Below are positions 42,250 through 51,744 of a stretch of 64,000 bases of DNA, one piece after another. Both the position numbers and the translations under genes were made by a program. The notes beneath the pieces are model-generated. The model was not told where the DNA came from, did no database searches, and worked only from the letters and a program-made list of their open reading frames with translations. How positions within the stretch are numbered: position 1 is the stretch's first letter; each line of letters begins with the position of its first letter. The stretch is taken from assembly GCF_000414115.1 (NCBI RefSeq), contig NZ_AOPZ01000007.1, positions 39,828 through 103,827 of the forward strand. The letters are read 5' to 3'. The stretch comes from Streptomyces aurantiacus JA 4570 (GTDB lineage Bacteria > Actinomycetota > Actinomycetes > Streptomycetales > Streptomycetaceae).

Positions 42250-42283
42250 CAGGCCGCCTGAGTACGCGTACTCAGGCGGCCTG
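42250..42283. terminator. Perfect 34-base palindrome, probable terminator
   Basis: 17-base arms CAGGCCGCCTGAGTACG / CGTACTCAGGCGGCCTG with no spacer. It lies 22 bases after the thioesterase stop and 26 bases before the next gene. An operator is an alternative because it is uninterrupted. Confidence 0.6.
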
Positions 42284-42308
42284 AGGCGTTCGCGGTGAGT
42301 ATGGCGGC

Positions 42309-42767
42309 ATGAGCCCGAGTGGTCTGCCGTCCGCGCCTCCCGCCTTCGACGCCTCCGCCGACTCCCGTGCCGACCTCGGCCCGGACGTCGCCACGGCCGT
42401 GGGGCTCTTCCTGCTCGAAGGGGCCTTCCTCTGCGTGGTGTTCGGGATGTGGTTCCTGTCGGGCTTTTCGCTCGACCCCGCCGCCGACACCGAGCCCGAC
42501 CGCCTGGGTGGCTATCTCGTCGCCGCCGGGGCGGCCGGGCTCTTCGCCGTTCTCGCCGTCGTCGCCGCCCGGCGCATGCGCGCCGTCGTGACCCTGTGGA
42601 CCCAGGCGCTCATGGCGGCGCTGGTCACCGTCGCCGTGTTGGGCGGCATGGAGTACCAGGAGCGGGTGGACCGGCGGTCGGAGCCGGTCCCCGCCTCGAC
42701 CTGGACGGGACCGGTCGGGTGCCGCAGCGGCGGCGGCAGCGACGAGTGTGCCTCCACAGGAGGCTGA
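42309..42767 (+). CDS. Small membrane protein of unknown function
   Basis: 152 residues. Three hydrophobic helices: ATAVGLFLLEGAFLCVVFGMWFL, GYLVAAGAAGLFAVLAVVAA and TLWTQALMAALVTVAVLGG. The Ser/Gly-rich C-terminus (CRSGGGSDECASTGG) has two Cys and should lie outside. No family recognised. Start ATG after a possible GAGTAT hexamer, six bases away. Confidence 0.7.
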   Translation: MSPSGLPSAPPAFDASADSRADLGPDVATAVGLFLLEGAFLCVVFGMWFLSGFSLDPAADTEPDRLGGYLVAAGAAGLFAVLAVVAARRMRAVVTLWTQALMAALVTVAVLGGMEYQERVDRRSEPVPASTWTGPVGCRSGGGSDECASTGG

Positions 42768-42816
42768 CCCTCGCCCCGTCGAATCGGCCTTGCGTTCAAG
42801 GCTTTTGCTCAGGTCA

Positions 42817-42845
42817 TTGACACGCGTCACCTCCGGTCATAGTTT
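42817..42845 (+). promoter_or_regulatory. Vegetative promoter of the GH3 gene
   Basis: TTGACA at 42817-42822, exactly 17 bases, TAGTTT at 42840-42845. The start of transcription would be near 42852, giving a leader of about 139 bases before 42991. Confidence 0.75.
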
Positions 42846-42990
42846 TCCCGCCGCACCGGTGGTGTCCCTCGGTGCGTCCACTCCACTTCTTCGCAGAGTT
42901 CGTTCAAGGTCCGAAGACCTGCCCGGTACTGGCACGTGTACATCGTTCGCGCACCGAAGGAACCGACGGAACCGAAGGAAGTGACGGCCC

Positions 42991-45507
42991 ATGTCCGACA
43001 CCGTGTCCCGGCGTACCACCCTGCGGCTGATGGGAGGGGCGGTCGCGGTGGCAGCCGCGGCCACCTCCGGACTGCCGGTCCCGGCGCACGCGACCGCCCA
43101 CCGCCGGCCGGGCCCCGGCGCCGGGCCCCGCGTGGAGTCGCTGGTCCGCAGGCTCACCCTCGACGAGAAGATCTCCCTGCTGCACGGCGCGAACGACCCG
43201 AGAGGGCTCGGACAGGCGGGATACGTGCCCGGCGTGCCGCGCCTCGGCATTCCGGAGCTGCGGCTCGCGGACGGCCCCGCGGGCGTACGTGTCACGGCGC
43301 ACGCCACCGCGCTGCCCGCGCCCGTGCTGCTCGCCGCCGCGTTCGACCCCGAACTGGCCCGCCGCTACGGCCGGGTGATCGGGCACGAGGGGCGTGCGCT
43401 CGGTCAGGACGTCCTGCTCTCGCCGATGGTCAACCTCATCCGCACCCCGTACGCGGGCCGGAACTTCGAGACGTTCAGCGAGGACCCGCTGCTCTCCGCC
43501 GACCTGGTCGCCCAGGAGATCAAGGGCATCCAGGAGGAGGGGCTCATCGCGACGGTCAAGCACTTCGCCATGAACAACCAGGAGAAGGACCGCATGTCCG
43601 TCGACGTGCGGGTCGACGAACGGACCATGCACGAGACGGAGCTGCGCGGCTTCGAGGCCGCGGTCGCTGTGGGCGTGGGCTCGGTCATGGGGGCGTACAA
43701 CAAGGTCAACGGGGCCTTCGCCTGCGAGAACAAGGTGCTGCTCGACGAGGTGCTGCGCGCGCGGTGGGGGTTCGGCGGGTGGGTGATGACCGACTGGTTC
43801 GCGGCCCATTCGACGGCCGCCGCGATCGGCGCGGGCCTGGACATGGAGATGCCGGACGGCACGTACTTCGGCGCGGCGCTGAAGCGGGCCGTCGAGGGCG
43901 GCGGCGTGCCCGAGGCGTACGTGGACCGGTCGGTGCGGCGGCTGCTCGGTGTGCTCGACCGGTTCGGGCTGCTCGACGGGAGCGCGCCGCCGCGCCCGGA
44001 CCGGGACGCCAGGGCCGGGGCGGCGGTCGCCCTCGAGGTCGCCAAGGCCGGCGCCACGCTGCTGCGCAACCGGCGCGGCGCGCTGCCGCTGACCGGCCGC
44101 GCCGCCCGCTCCCTCGCCGTGATCGGCCCGACCGGCGCGCTGCCGTTCGTCAGCGGCGGCGGTTCCGATCTCAGCGGCGGCGGCAGCGCGCACGTGATCC
44201 CGGACCGTGCCGTGAGCCCGTTGGACGCCGTCAAGTCCCGTGCGGGGCGCGGCGCGCGCGTCCACTACGCGCTCGGCGAGGACCTGTTCGGCAAGGCGAT
44301 TCCCGGCGGGGTGCTCTCGCCCGGCGGCTTCGACCCGGAGGGGCAGCGCGTCGGCGCGGGTGAGCAGTGGACGTACGAAGGGGCCCTGACCGCCGAGGCG
44401 GCGGACGAGTGGACGTTCGTCATCCACTACTCCGGCGCGCGGCCGACGGTGCGGCTCGACGGAGTGGAGCTGTTCCCGCCCGCTCCGGGCTTCGGTGAGT
44501 ACTTCACCGGCGGCCTGGTGTCGACCGCGCCCGACGGACTCTCCGTACGCAGGAAGACCGTGGCGCTGACGCGTGGCGGGCACCGCCTCCAGATCTCCGC
44601 GAAGGGCGGGGAGAAGGGACAGACGTTCCGGCTCCGCCGGGTCACCTCCGCGACCCGCGCGCGCGACGTCGCCGACGCGGTGCGCGCCGCCCGGTCCGCG
44701 CACTCCGTCGTGCTGTTCGCGTACGAGGACGCCACCGAGGGCCAGGACCGCACGACCGTCGCCCTGCCCGGCCACCAGGAGGCCCTGATCGAGGCGGTGA
44801 CGGCCGCCAACCCCCGGACCACCGTCGTCCTCAACACCTCGTCGGCCACCTCGATGCCCTGGCTGGAGCGCACCGCCGCCGTCCTGCAGATGTACTACCC
44901 GGGGCAGGAGGGTGCGGCCGCCACCGCCGCCGTCCTGTTCGGCGACTGCGATCCGGGCGGCCGGCTCACGCAGACCTTCCCCGTCGACGACGACCGGCAT
45001 CCGACGGCCGGCGACCCGCGCCGCTACCCGGGTGTCGACGGCGTCGAGGAGTACTCGGAGGGCATCCACGTCGGCCACCGCTGGTACGACGCGGAGGGCG
45101 TGCGGCCGCTGTTCCCCTTCGGGCACGGCCTTTCGTACACCACCTTCGCCTACCGGGATCTGACGACCCGCCCGGCGGCGCGCGACGGCGGGTTCGACGT
45201 CGGCTTCCGGGTGCGCAACACCGGGCGGCGCGACGGGATCACCGTGGCTCAGGTGTACGTCGGGGCCTCGCCGGACGTGCGCCTCGACCAGGCGGTGCGC
45301 GTGCTCGGGGGCTACCGGCGGGTCGCGCTGCGGGCGGGGGAGGAGCGGCGGGTGACCGTGCGGGTCGCGGCGCGGACGCTGTCGCTGTGGGACGCGCGGC
45401 GGCACGACTGGGTGCTCGGTACGGGGCGGCGGTCCGTTCAAGTGGGCGTGTCGTCAGGGGAGTTGCTGCTTTCGGGGTCCGTTCACGTGAAGGAGGTGCG
45501 CGGATGA
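42991..45507 (+). CDS. Tat-exported GH3 beta-glucosidase with PA14 insert
   Basis: 838 residues. Twin-arginine signal SRRTTLRLMGGAVAVAAAAT, so exported folded. GH3 N domain to about residue 300 with the GHEGRALGQDVLLSP, ATVKHFAMNNQEKDR (substrate-binding KH) and nucleophile Asp in GGWVMTDWFAAHS. A PA14-like module follows near 420-520 (WTYEGALTAEAADEWTFVI, FPPAPGFGEYFTGG), then the C domain (VVLNTSSATSMPWL, YYPGQEGAAATAAVLFGD) and a fibronectin-type III-like end. It releases glucose or similar sugars from oligosaccharides. ATGA overlap links it to the esterase gene. Confidence 0.92.
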   Translation: MSDTVSRRTTLRLMGGAVAVAAAATSGLPVPAHATAHRRPGPGAGPRVESLVRRLTLDEKISLLHGANDPRGLGQAGYVPGVPRLGIPELRLADGPAGVRVTAHATALPAPVLLAAAFDPELARRYGRVIGHEGRALGQDVLLSPMVNLIRTPYAGRNFETFSEDPLLSADLVAQEIKGIQEEGLIATVKHFAMNNQEKDRMSVDVRVDERTMHETELRGFEAAVAVGVGSVMGAYNKVNGAFACENKVLLDEVLRARWGFGGWVMTDWFAAHSTAAAIGAGLDMEMPDGTYFGAALKRAVEGGGVPEAYVDRSVRRLLGVLDRFGLLDGSAPPRPDRDARAGAAVALEVAKAGATLLRNRRGALPLTGRAARSLAVIGPTGALPFVSGGGSDLSGGGSAHVIPDRAVSPLDAVKSRAGRGARVHYALGEDLFGKAIPGGVLSPGGFDPEGQRVGAGEQWTYEGALTAEAADEWTFVIHYSGARPTVRLDGVELFPPAPGFGEYFTGGLVSTAPDGLSVRRKTVALTRGGHRLQISAKGGEKGQTFRLRRVTSATRARDVADAVRAARSAHSVVLFAYEDATEGQDRTTVALPGHQEALIEAVTAANPRTTVVLNTSSATSMPWLERTAAVLQMYYPGQEGAAATAAVLFGDCDPGGRLTQTFPVDDDRHPTAGDPRRYPGVDGVEEYSEGIHVGHRWYDAEGVRPLFPFGHGLSYTTFAYRDLTTRPAARDGGFDVGFRVRNTGRRDGITVAQVYVGASPDVRLDQAVRVLGGYRRVALRAGEERRVTVRVAARTLSLWDARRHDWVLGTGRRSVQVGVSSGELLLSGSVHVKEVRG

Positions 45508-47195
45508 GGGGCGGGTGCGGGCACGGGTGGCGCGGCCGGGGGCGGCGTCTCGTGGCGGTCGTCGGCGTGCTGGCGGCGGCCGCAGTGGCGGGGATCGCGC
45601 CCCAGACGGCCCAGGCGGGCCCCGGGGTGCGGGCCGACCGCCTCGCGGCAGGCGAGAGCGGTGCGGCGCTGGTGCGCACCGACGCAGGCTGGGTGCGCGG
45701 GCAAGTCACCCGTGAGGGACGGCAGTTCCTCGGGATCCCGTACGCGCGTCAGCCCGTCGGCGAGCTGCGCTGGACGGAACCGCGCCCCGTCGAGCCGTGG
45801 CGCGGCGTGCGCGAGGCCACGGAATTCGGAAACCGGTGCGTGCAGACGGCGAGTTGGGATCCCGGGTACGAGCAGCCGACGCACACCGAGGACTGCCTCG
45901 ATCTCAATGTGTACGTCCCCGAAGGGCGCGCCGGGTCCGGTGCGGCCGGAGGCGGTGAGGGGAAGCGGCCCGTCATGGTGTGGCTGCACGGTGGCGGGCT
46001 CACCGCCGGCGCCGGTGCGGACATCGTGCCGGACCGCTTCGCCCGCACCACCGGCACCGTCGTCGTCACCGTCAACTACCGCCTCGGCGCCCTGGGTTTC
46101 CTCGCGGGCCCGGAACTCGACGGCGAGGCGTCCGACGGGGTGTCCGGCAACTACGGGCTGCTCGACCAGCAGGCCGCGCTGCGCTGGGTGCGCGCCCACG
46201 CCGGGCGGTTCGGCGGGGACCCGCGCCGGGTGACCGTCGCGGGCGAGTCCGCGGGCGGCCGCTCCGTGTGCACCCACCTCGCCTCGCCCACCGGCCGCGG
46301 CCTGTTCCGCTCGGCCGTCGTCGAGAGCGGCGCGTACGACGACTGCGCGGGCCGCGAGCGGCGGCGGGCGGCCGGGGACGGCGCCGCGTTCGCCAGGAAG
46401 GCGGGCTGCCCGGACCCGGCGACCGCGGTGGCCTGTCTGCGCGCCAGGCCCGCCAAGGACCTGCTCGCCGCGCAGGCCGGGTTCGACTGGGGGCCGGTCG
46501 TCGGCGGGAGCTTCCTGCCGGTCCAGCCGAAGGTGGCCTTCGCGCGGGGGAGCGCGGCGGGCGTGCCCGTCCTTAACGGCGCCAACACCGACGAGGGCAC
46601 ACTCTTCGCCTTCGCACAGTACGACGGCCGGGGCCGGCCGCTCACCGCCGAGCAGTACCCGGCCGCGCTCGACCGTACGTACGGCGCCGAGCTCGGGGAA
46701 CGGGTGCTGCGGCGCTACCCGCTCGCGGGGTACGCCACCCCCACGCACGCCCTCGCCGCGACCCTCGGCGACGAGATCTTCGCCTGCTCGGCGCTGCGCC
46801 TCGGCGGCTCGCTCGCACGGCGCGGCCCCGTCTACGCCTACGAGTTCGCCGACCGGACGTCGCCGCCGTTCGCCAGCCTGCGCAAGCTCGGCACGGACTT
46901 CGCCTTCGGCGCGACGCACGTAAACGAAGTGCAATATCTCTTCAAACACTTCGGCCTCGAAACGCCGCTGAACGCCGAACAGCGTGTCCTCGCCCGGCAG
47001 ATGACGCGCTACTGGAGTTCCTTCATCCACTCCGGAGTGCCCCGCGCGGACGGCGGGCCGGACGCTCCCGACCAGCGGACTCGACCCGGCGACGTGCTCG
47101 CGCTGCGCACCGCGTCGGCCGGCGGGAACGCAGTCGTCGGCACCGCCCACCGCGCGCACCACTGTGATCTGTGGGACGCGGCCGCACGTCGCTGA
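45504..47195 (+). CDS. Secreted type B carboxylesterase
   Basis: 563 residues; the ATG overlaps the GH3 stop (ATGA) and is preceded by AGGAGG. Signal peptide GRRLVAVVGVLAAAAVAGIA ends TAQA near residue 37. FLGIPYARQPVGELRW, LNVYVPEG, VMVWLHGGGLTAGAG (oxyanion hole), the nucleophile GESAGGRS, the acid NTDEGTLF and a C-terminal His (THVNEVQYLF) are the carboxylesterase/para-nitrobenzyl-esterase pattern. Coupled to GH3, suggesting removal of ester groups from plant polysaccharides or glycosides. The region near 46920 has unusually AT-rich codons. Confidence 0.9.
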   Translation: MRGGCGHGWRGRGRRLVAVVGVLAAAAVAGIAPQTAQAGPGVRADRLAAGESGAALVRTDAGWVRGQVTREGRQFLGIPYARQPVGELRWTEPRPVEPWRGVREATEFGNRCVQTASWDPGYEQPTHTEDCLDLNVYVPEGRAGSGAAGGGEGKRPVMVWLHGGGLTAGAGADIVPDRFARTTGTVVVTVNYRLGALGFLAGPELDGEASDGVSGNYGLLDQQAALRWVRAHAGRFGGDPRRVTVAGESAGGRSVCTHLASPTGRGLFRSAVVESGAYDDCAGRERRRAAGDGAAFARKAGCPDPATAVACLRARPAKDLLAAQAGFDWGPVVGGSFLPVQPKVAFARGSAAGVPVLNGANTDEGTLFAFAQYDGRGRPLTAEQYPAALDRTYGAELGERVLRRYPLAGYATPTHALAATLGDEIFACSALRLGGSLARRGPVYAYEFADRTSPPFASLRKLGTDFAFGATHVNEVQYLFKHFGLETPLNAEQRVLARQMTRYWSSFIHSGVPRADGGPDAPDQRTRPGDVLALRTASAGGNAVVGTAHRAHHCDLWDAAARR

Positions 47196-47271
47196 ACAGG
47201 TAGTCTTCCCGGCGTGCGTGATCGACCAGGGCGCGCACGCCGGGGGATCACCCACAGCGGAAGGAAACGGG

Positions 47272-47985
47272 TTGCACGTCCAGGAGTGGCTGGAGAACGT
47301 ACCGGCCGTCAGCGTCTACGCGCTCGTCGGACTGGTCATCGGCCTGGAGTCACTGGGCATCCCGCTGCCCGGCGAGATCGTCCTCGTCTCGGCCGCGCTG
47401 CTCTCGTCGCAGCACGGTGACGTGAACCCGGTGATCCTGGGCGCGTGCGCCACCGCGGGCGCGGTGATCGGCGACTCCATCGGGTACGCGATCGGGCGCA
47501 AGGGCGGCCGGCCGCTGCTTGCCTGGCTGGGGCGGAAGTTCCCCAAGCACTTCAGCGAGGCGAACGTCGGCAGCGCCGAGCGGTCCTTCCAGAAGTGGGG
47601 CATGTGGGCGGTCTTCTTCGGCCGCTTCGTCGCGCTCCTGCGCATCTTCGCCGGGCCGCTCGCGGGCGTCCTGCGCATGCCGTACTGGAAGTTCGCGATC
47701 GCCAACGTACTCGGCGGAATCGTGTGGGCGGGCGGCACGACGGCCGTCATCTACTACATCGGCGTGGTCGCGGAGGACTGGCTCAAGCGCTTCTCGTACG
47801 TCGGCCTCGGCATCGCCGTCCTGATCGGCGTCGGCTCGATGCTGCTCGTCAAGCGGCGGGCGAAGAAGGCGGCGGAGGAGCACGCGGCGCGCACGGAGGC
47901 CGAGGCGGCGGCTGCGACGGACGCGGCGGAGGCGGCCCTCGGGTCCGCCGTCATGGAGGGCGAATCGGCGGCCGCGACGCGGTGA
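47272..47985 (+). CDS. DedA family membrane protein
   Basis: 237 residues from a TTG after GGAAGGAAA. DedA core: GLVIGLESLGIPLPGEIVLVSAALLSSQ, GDSIGYAIGRKGGRPLLAWLGRKF, WAVFFGRFVALLRIFAGPLAGVLRMPYWKF (conserved Arg and Gly-Arg). DedA proteins scramble or flip lipids and maintain membrane potential. The last 40 residues are a charged Ala/Glu tail. 76 bases after the esterase; relation to it is not clear. Confidence 0.88.
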   Translation: MHVQEWLENVPAVSVYALVGLVIGLESLGIPLPGEIVLVSAALLSSQHGDVNPVILGACATAGAVIGDSIGYAIGRKGGRPLLAWLGRKFPKHFSEANVGSAERSFQKWGMWAVFFGRFVALLRIFAGPLAGVLRMPYWKFAIANVLGGIVWAGGTTAVIYYIGVVAEDWLKRFSYVGLGIAVLIGVGSMLLVKRRAKKAAEEHAARTEAEAAAATDAAEAALGSAVMEGESAAATR

Positions 47986-48119
47986 ACCACCGTGCGCGTG
48001 GCCGGTCCCTTCGTGTGCGGTGGAGCCTGCCCCCGTGGCGATGCGGGGGACCGGCCCCCGGGGGATTCGGGTGCAGGCCCCAGTGAGTGCGGGGCCTTGC
48101 GCCTCTAGCGTCGAACGAC

Positions 48120-49430
48120 ATGACATGTGTACGACGCATCGGTAGAAGTTCCCTCTTAGCAGGGCCTGCGAGGTCCCGGCGGTCCCGGCGGACACGGCGC
48201 GGAGTCGTGCCGGTTGTGGTGTCGGCGGCGACGCTGACGCTCCTCGCCCCCGTGGCAGCCGCGTCGGACGCGGCCGCCGGTCCGGGATCCCCGCTCCGCC
48301 CGGCTGCTCCGCTTCGCCCGGCGGCGCCCGCCGGCTGCGATGCCACGCGCGGCGCCGTGACCGACTCCCTCGGCGTCCTCGTCGACCGCCACGGCATACC
48401 GGGTGCCGCCGCCGCGGTGGCCGACCCCCGCTGCGGCCGCTGGTCCGCCGCCAGAGGCGTCGCCGACCTGGACACCGGCCGCCCGATGGCCGCGCGGGAC
48501 CGGCTGCGGATCGGCAGCGTCAGCAAGACCTTCACCGCCACCGTCGTCGTACAGCTCGCCGCGCGGGGCCGGATCGGGCTCGACACCCCGGTCGAGCGCT
48601 ATCTGCCGGGCCTGATCCGCGGCAACGGCCACGACGGCCGCACGATCACCGTGCGCGAACTGCTCCAGCACACCAGCGGGCTCCCCGACCACGTCGAAGC
48701 CTTCGCCGACCGGCCCGTGAACGAGTGGCGGTTCCGCCACTTCGAGCCCCGCGAACTGATCGCGACCGCGCTCAAGATGCCACCCCCGGACAAGAAGTGG
48801 CACTACTCCACCACCAACACCCTCGTCGCCGGGCTCATCGTCGAGAAGGTCACCGGGCGCGGCATCGAGGCGGAGGTGAAGCGCCGGATCCTGCGGCCGC
48901 TCGGCCTGCGCGACACCTACTGGCCCGGTGACCGCACCCACATCGAGGGCCCGCACTCGCGCAGCTACTTCCCCGCGGCCCAGGAGAAGGACGGCACGCC
49001 CGGGCCCAGGGTCGACGGCACCGAGTGGAACGTGACGTTCGGGGGTGCGGGCGGCGCACTGATCTCGACGCCCGCCGACGTCGACCGGTTCTTCGGCGCG
49101 CTGTTCGGCGGGAAGCTGCTGCCCGCGCGCTGGCTCGCCGAGATGCAGCGCACCGTCCCCGCCGACCCGGACCGGCTCTGGCCGGGCGCCCGGTACGGGC
49201 TCGGTCTCATCGCCACCCCGCTGGAGTGCGGCGGCCGGTGGTGGGGGCACAGCGGGACCGTGCCCGGCGGGCACCGGGCGCTCGGCGCGATCGGCCCCGG
49301 CGGCCGCACCGTCTCCCTCGCCCTCAACCAGGTGCCCGACACCGACCGGGCCGAACAGGACTTCCGCGCCGTCGTGGACAGCGCCCTCTGCGGCTCCGAC
49401 CGCACCGAACGATTCAAGGAGACCCCGTGA
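48120..49430 (+). CDS. Serine hydrolase (beta-lactamase / D-Ala-D-Ala carboxypeptidase family), TTA codon near start
   Basis: 436 residues from the ATG at 48120; TAGCGT (48106-48111) ends eight bases upstream, so leaderless. Signal region GVVPVVVSAATLTLLAPVAAASDA. The penicillin-binding fold shows S133-V-S-K136, Tyr229 (WHYSTTNTLVAGL) and HSGT near the end, all class C-like. Codon 13 is TTA (48156-48158), with unusual codons around it. It overlaps the next gene by GTGA, so coupled translation is expected. Peptide or ester hydrolysis outside the cell; a later GTG start would exclude the TTA. Confidence 0.88.
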   Translation: MTCVRRIGRSSLLAGPARSRRSRRTRRGVVPVVVSAATLTLLAPVAAASDAAAGPGSPLRPAAPLRPAAPAGCDATRGAVTDSLGVLVDRHGIPGAAAAVADPRCGRWSAARGVADLDTGRPMAARDRLRIGSVSKTFTATVVVQLAARGRIGLDTPVERYLPGLIRGNGHDGRTITVRELLQHTSGLPDHVEAFADRPVNEWRFRHFEPRELIATALKMPPPDKKWHYSTTNTLVAGLIVEKVTGRGIEAEVKRRILRPLGLRDTYWPGDRTHIEGPHSRSYFPAAQEKDGTPGPRVDGTEWNVTFGGAGGALISTPADVDRFFGALFGGKLLPARWLAEMQRTVPADPDRLWPGARYGLGLIATPLECGGRWWGHSGTVPGGHRALGAIGPGGRTVSLALNQVPDTDRAEQDFRAVVDSALCGSDRTERFKETP

Positions 49431-51025
49431 TCGCCCCAAGCGCCGCCGTGCGCCGTACCTCAGCGGTGGGCCTCGCCCTCGCCGCCTGCTTCACCGCCGT
49501 CCCCGCCGTGGCCTCGGCTCCGGCGACCACGCCCTCCGCCACGGCCCGCGAGGGCGGCGCGCAATCCTCCGGGACCGGCCTCGCCCGCTACTACAACCAG
49601 CGTCCGGACTGGCGCAGTTGTGTCATCGGGCCGGACGACGAGACGGGAAAGGACCTGGAGAAGGCGGGCGCGCGCTGCGCCGACGTGACCGTACCGCTCG
49701 ACTACTCCGACCCGGGCGGCCGGACCATCACCGTCGCGATCTCCCGGCTCAAGGCCACCGACACCCGCCACCGGGTCGGCCCGCTGCTGCTGAACGGCGG
49801 CGGCCCCGGAGGCCCCTCCCTCGGGGACGGCCCGGACATCCGCAAGGCGATGAAGGGAGTCGGCGCGCGCTACGACATCATCGGCGTCGACCCGCGCTTC
49901 GTCGGCCGCAGCACGCCGCTGGACTGCGAGTGGCCGGTCAGCTCCTCCATCTTCTCCTCCGGAACCGGCCGGGCGGGCTTCGACCGCCAGGTCGCCCTGC
50001 ACAAGGACCTGGCCGCCAAGTGCCGTGCCACGAACGGTCCGGTGCTGCCGCACGTCACCACGCGCAACACGGCCCGTGACATGGACGTCATCCGGGGCGC
50101 CCTCGGCGAGAAGAAGATCTCGTACCTGGGCTACTCGTACGGCAGCTACCTGGGCACCGTCTACACGCAGATGTTCCCCGGCCGCCACGACCGGGTGGTC
50201 CTCGACGGTGTCCTGGACCCGCGCCGCTACAGCCCCCGCCTGCTGCGCGGCACGGAGGCCGAGAACGAGCAGGCGCTCGCCGGGTTCGCCACCTGGGCGG
50301 CGAAGCGGCACGGCACCTACGGCCTCGGCCGCACCCGCGCCCAGGTGCTCGCCACCCTCGACCACGCCATCGACGTCTCGGCGCGGCGCGGACTCACCGT
50401 GGGCACGTCCCCGGACGTCTTCCGGCTCGACGACACCCACGTGCCGACCCTGCTGGTCATGGGGATATCCGACGACACCGACGAGGCGCGGGCGGCCTTC
50501 GGCGAGCAGATGTCCGTCCTGGCCAAGGCGGCGGACGGCCGGCCGACGCGCATCCCGGCGGAGTTCAAGGCGGTCCTGGAGAACATGACGACCGGCAAGG
50601 AGTCGCAGTACGGCAGCGTCCAGAGCGCCATCCTGTGCGGTGACAGGGCCGCCCCGCGCGACCCCGAGCGCTACTGGCGCGACATCCAGCGCAGCCGCGC
50701 CGCCCACCCGGTCACCGGCCCGCTGACCAACAACATCGGCCCGTGCGCCTTCTGGGACCGTCCGAAGGAGCGGCCCACCCAGGTGCGGCACGACACCCCG
50801 GCACTGCTCGTGAGCGCGACCGGCGACCCGCGCAGCGACCACGAGGGCGCCGTGGCGCTGCGCGGCCTGCTGCCCAGCTCCAAGCTGATCACCCTGAAGG
50901 GCGCCAACCGGCACGGGGTGTACGGCTACTACGGCAACGCCTGCGTGGACGCCAAGGTCAACTCCTACCTGGCCACGGGCAAGCTGCCGGGCGAGGACCG
51001 GACCTGCGTGAAGCGGGACGGCTGA
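49427..51025 (+). CDS. Secreted alpha/beta hydrolase (S33 tripeptidyl aminopeptidase type)
   Basis: 532 residues from a GTG overlapping the previous stop (GTGA). Signal peptide RRTSAVGLALAACFTAVPAVASA. WRSCVIGP, VPLDYSDPGGRTITVAISRL, LLNGGGPGGPS (oxyanion region), DPRFVGRSTPLDCEW, the nucleophile elbow YLGYSYGSYLG and the C-terminal RHGVYGYYGNACVD (His) are the tripeptidyl aminopeptidase SlpD/SlpE-like pattern. Probably exported as an extracellular peptidase together with the serine hydrolase. Confidence 0.9.
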   Translation: MIAPSAAVRRTSAVGLALAACFTAVPAVASAPATTPSATAREGGAQSSGTGLARYYNQRPDWRSCVIGPDDETGKDLEKAGARCADVTVPLDYSDPGGRTITVAISRLKATDTRHRVGPLLLNGGGPGGPSLGDGPDIRKAMKGVGARYDIIGVDPRFVGRSTPLDCEWPVSSSIFSSGTGRAGFDRQVALHKDLAAKCRATNGPVLPHVTTRNTARDMDVIRGALGEKKISYLGYSYGSYLGTVYTQMFPGRHDRVVLDGVLDPRRYSPRLLRGTEAENEQALAGFATWAAKRHGTYGLGRTRAQVLATLDHAIDVSARRGLTVGTSPDVFRLDDTHVPTLLVMGISDDTDEARAAFGEQMSVLAKAADGRPTRIPAEFKAVLENMTTGKESQYGSVQSAILCGDRAAPRDPERYWRDIQRSRAAHPVTGPLTNNIGPCAFWDRPKERPTQVRHDTPALLVSATGDPRSDHEGAVALRGLLPSSKLITLKGANRHGVYGYYGNACVDAKVNSYLATGKLPGEDRTCVKRDG

Positions 51026-51029
51026 CCGG

Positions 51030-51563
51030 TCAGGCGGAGGCCCCCGCCTCGCGGTGGGCCTTCGCCAGCTCCACGTACAGCGTGCCGTTGAGGGAGATGC
51101 CCGCGCGCTCCTCCTCGGTGAGCTCCCGCTTGACCTTCGCGGGCACGCCCGCGACCAGCGAGCCGGGCGGCACGACCATCCCCTGCGGCACCAGCGCCTG
51201 CGCGGCGACGAGCGAACCGGCGCCGATCACCGCGCCGTTGAGCACCGTGGCACCCATCCCGATCAGGCAGTCGTCCTCGACCGTGCAGCCGTGCAGGACC
51301 GCGTTGTGGCCGACCGAGACGCGCTCGCCGACGGAGATCGGGAAGCCCGGGTCGACGTGCAGGCTGCAGTTGTCCTGGATGTTGCTGTCGGCGCCGACCT
51401 CGATCGGTCCGCAGTCGGCCCGCAGCACCGCGCCGTACCAGGTGCTCGCGCCCGCGCTCAGCGTCACCTCGCCGATCACCACCGACGTGGGTGCCGTGAA
51501 GGCTCCCGGGTCGACCTTCGGGTCCTTGCCGCCGAAGCCCATCACGAGTGCCTCGTGGCTCAT
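51030..51563 (-). CDS. Gamma carbonic anhydrase family protein
   Basis: 177 residues from the ATG at 51563. A left-handed beta-helix of hexapeptide repeats (APTSVVIGEVTLSAGASTWYGAVLRAD, IGMGATVLNGAVIGAGSLVAAQALV) with the metal-binding His in DNCSLHVDP, VGHNAVLHG, so zinc or iron can be bound by the trimer. Could be a carbonic anhydrase or a related CaiE/PaaY-type thioesterase-associated protein. Converges on the S33 hydrolase with four bases between stops. Confidence 0.9.
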   Translation of the reverse strand: MSHEALVMGFGGKDPKVDPGAFTAPTSVVIGEVTLSAGASTWYGAVLRADCGPIEVGADSNIQDNCSLHVDPGFPISVGERVSVGHNAVLHGCTVEDDCLIGMGATVLNGAVIGAGSLVAAQALVPQGMVVPPGSLVAGVPAKVKRELTEEERAGISLNGTLYVELAKAHREAGASA

Positions 51564-51744
51564 CGGCTCTCTCCTTCTTTCCCGTGCCGCCATGGCGTCT
51601 GCCCTCGCCGCCCGCGGCATCGCGTCGTCACCTCGTCGCGCCTGAGCGAACCGTACGGGACGGCGGGGCCGGCGCCGCCGCGTGGGGTGAAGATCACAGC
51701 CGGTGGGTGTGCTGGGTGCGCGCCGGGCTGAGTACGGTGAGCGG

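Noticed and set aside
42904..45441. An 845-codon minus-strand frame opposite the GH3 gene
   Set aside because: It is rich in His, Arg and Ala repeats without any domain, while the plus-strand GH3 has a signal peptide, catalytic residues and ribosome/promoter signals.
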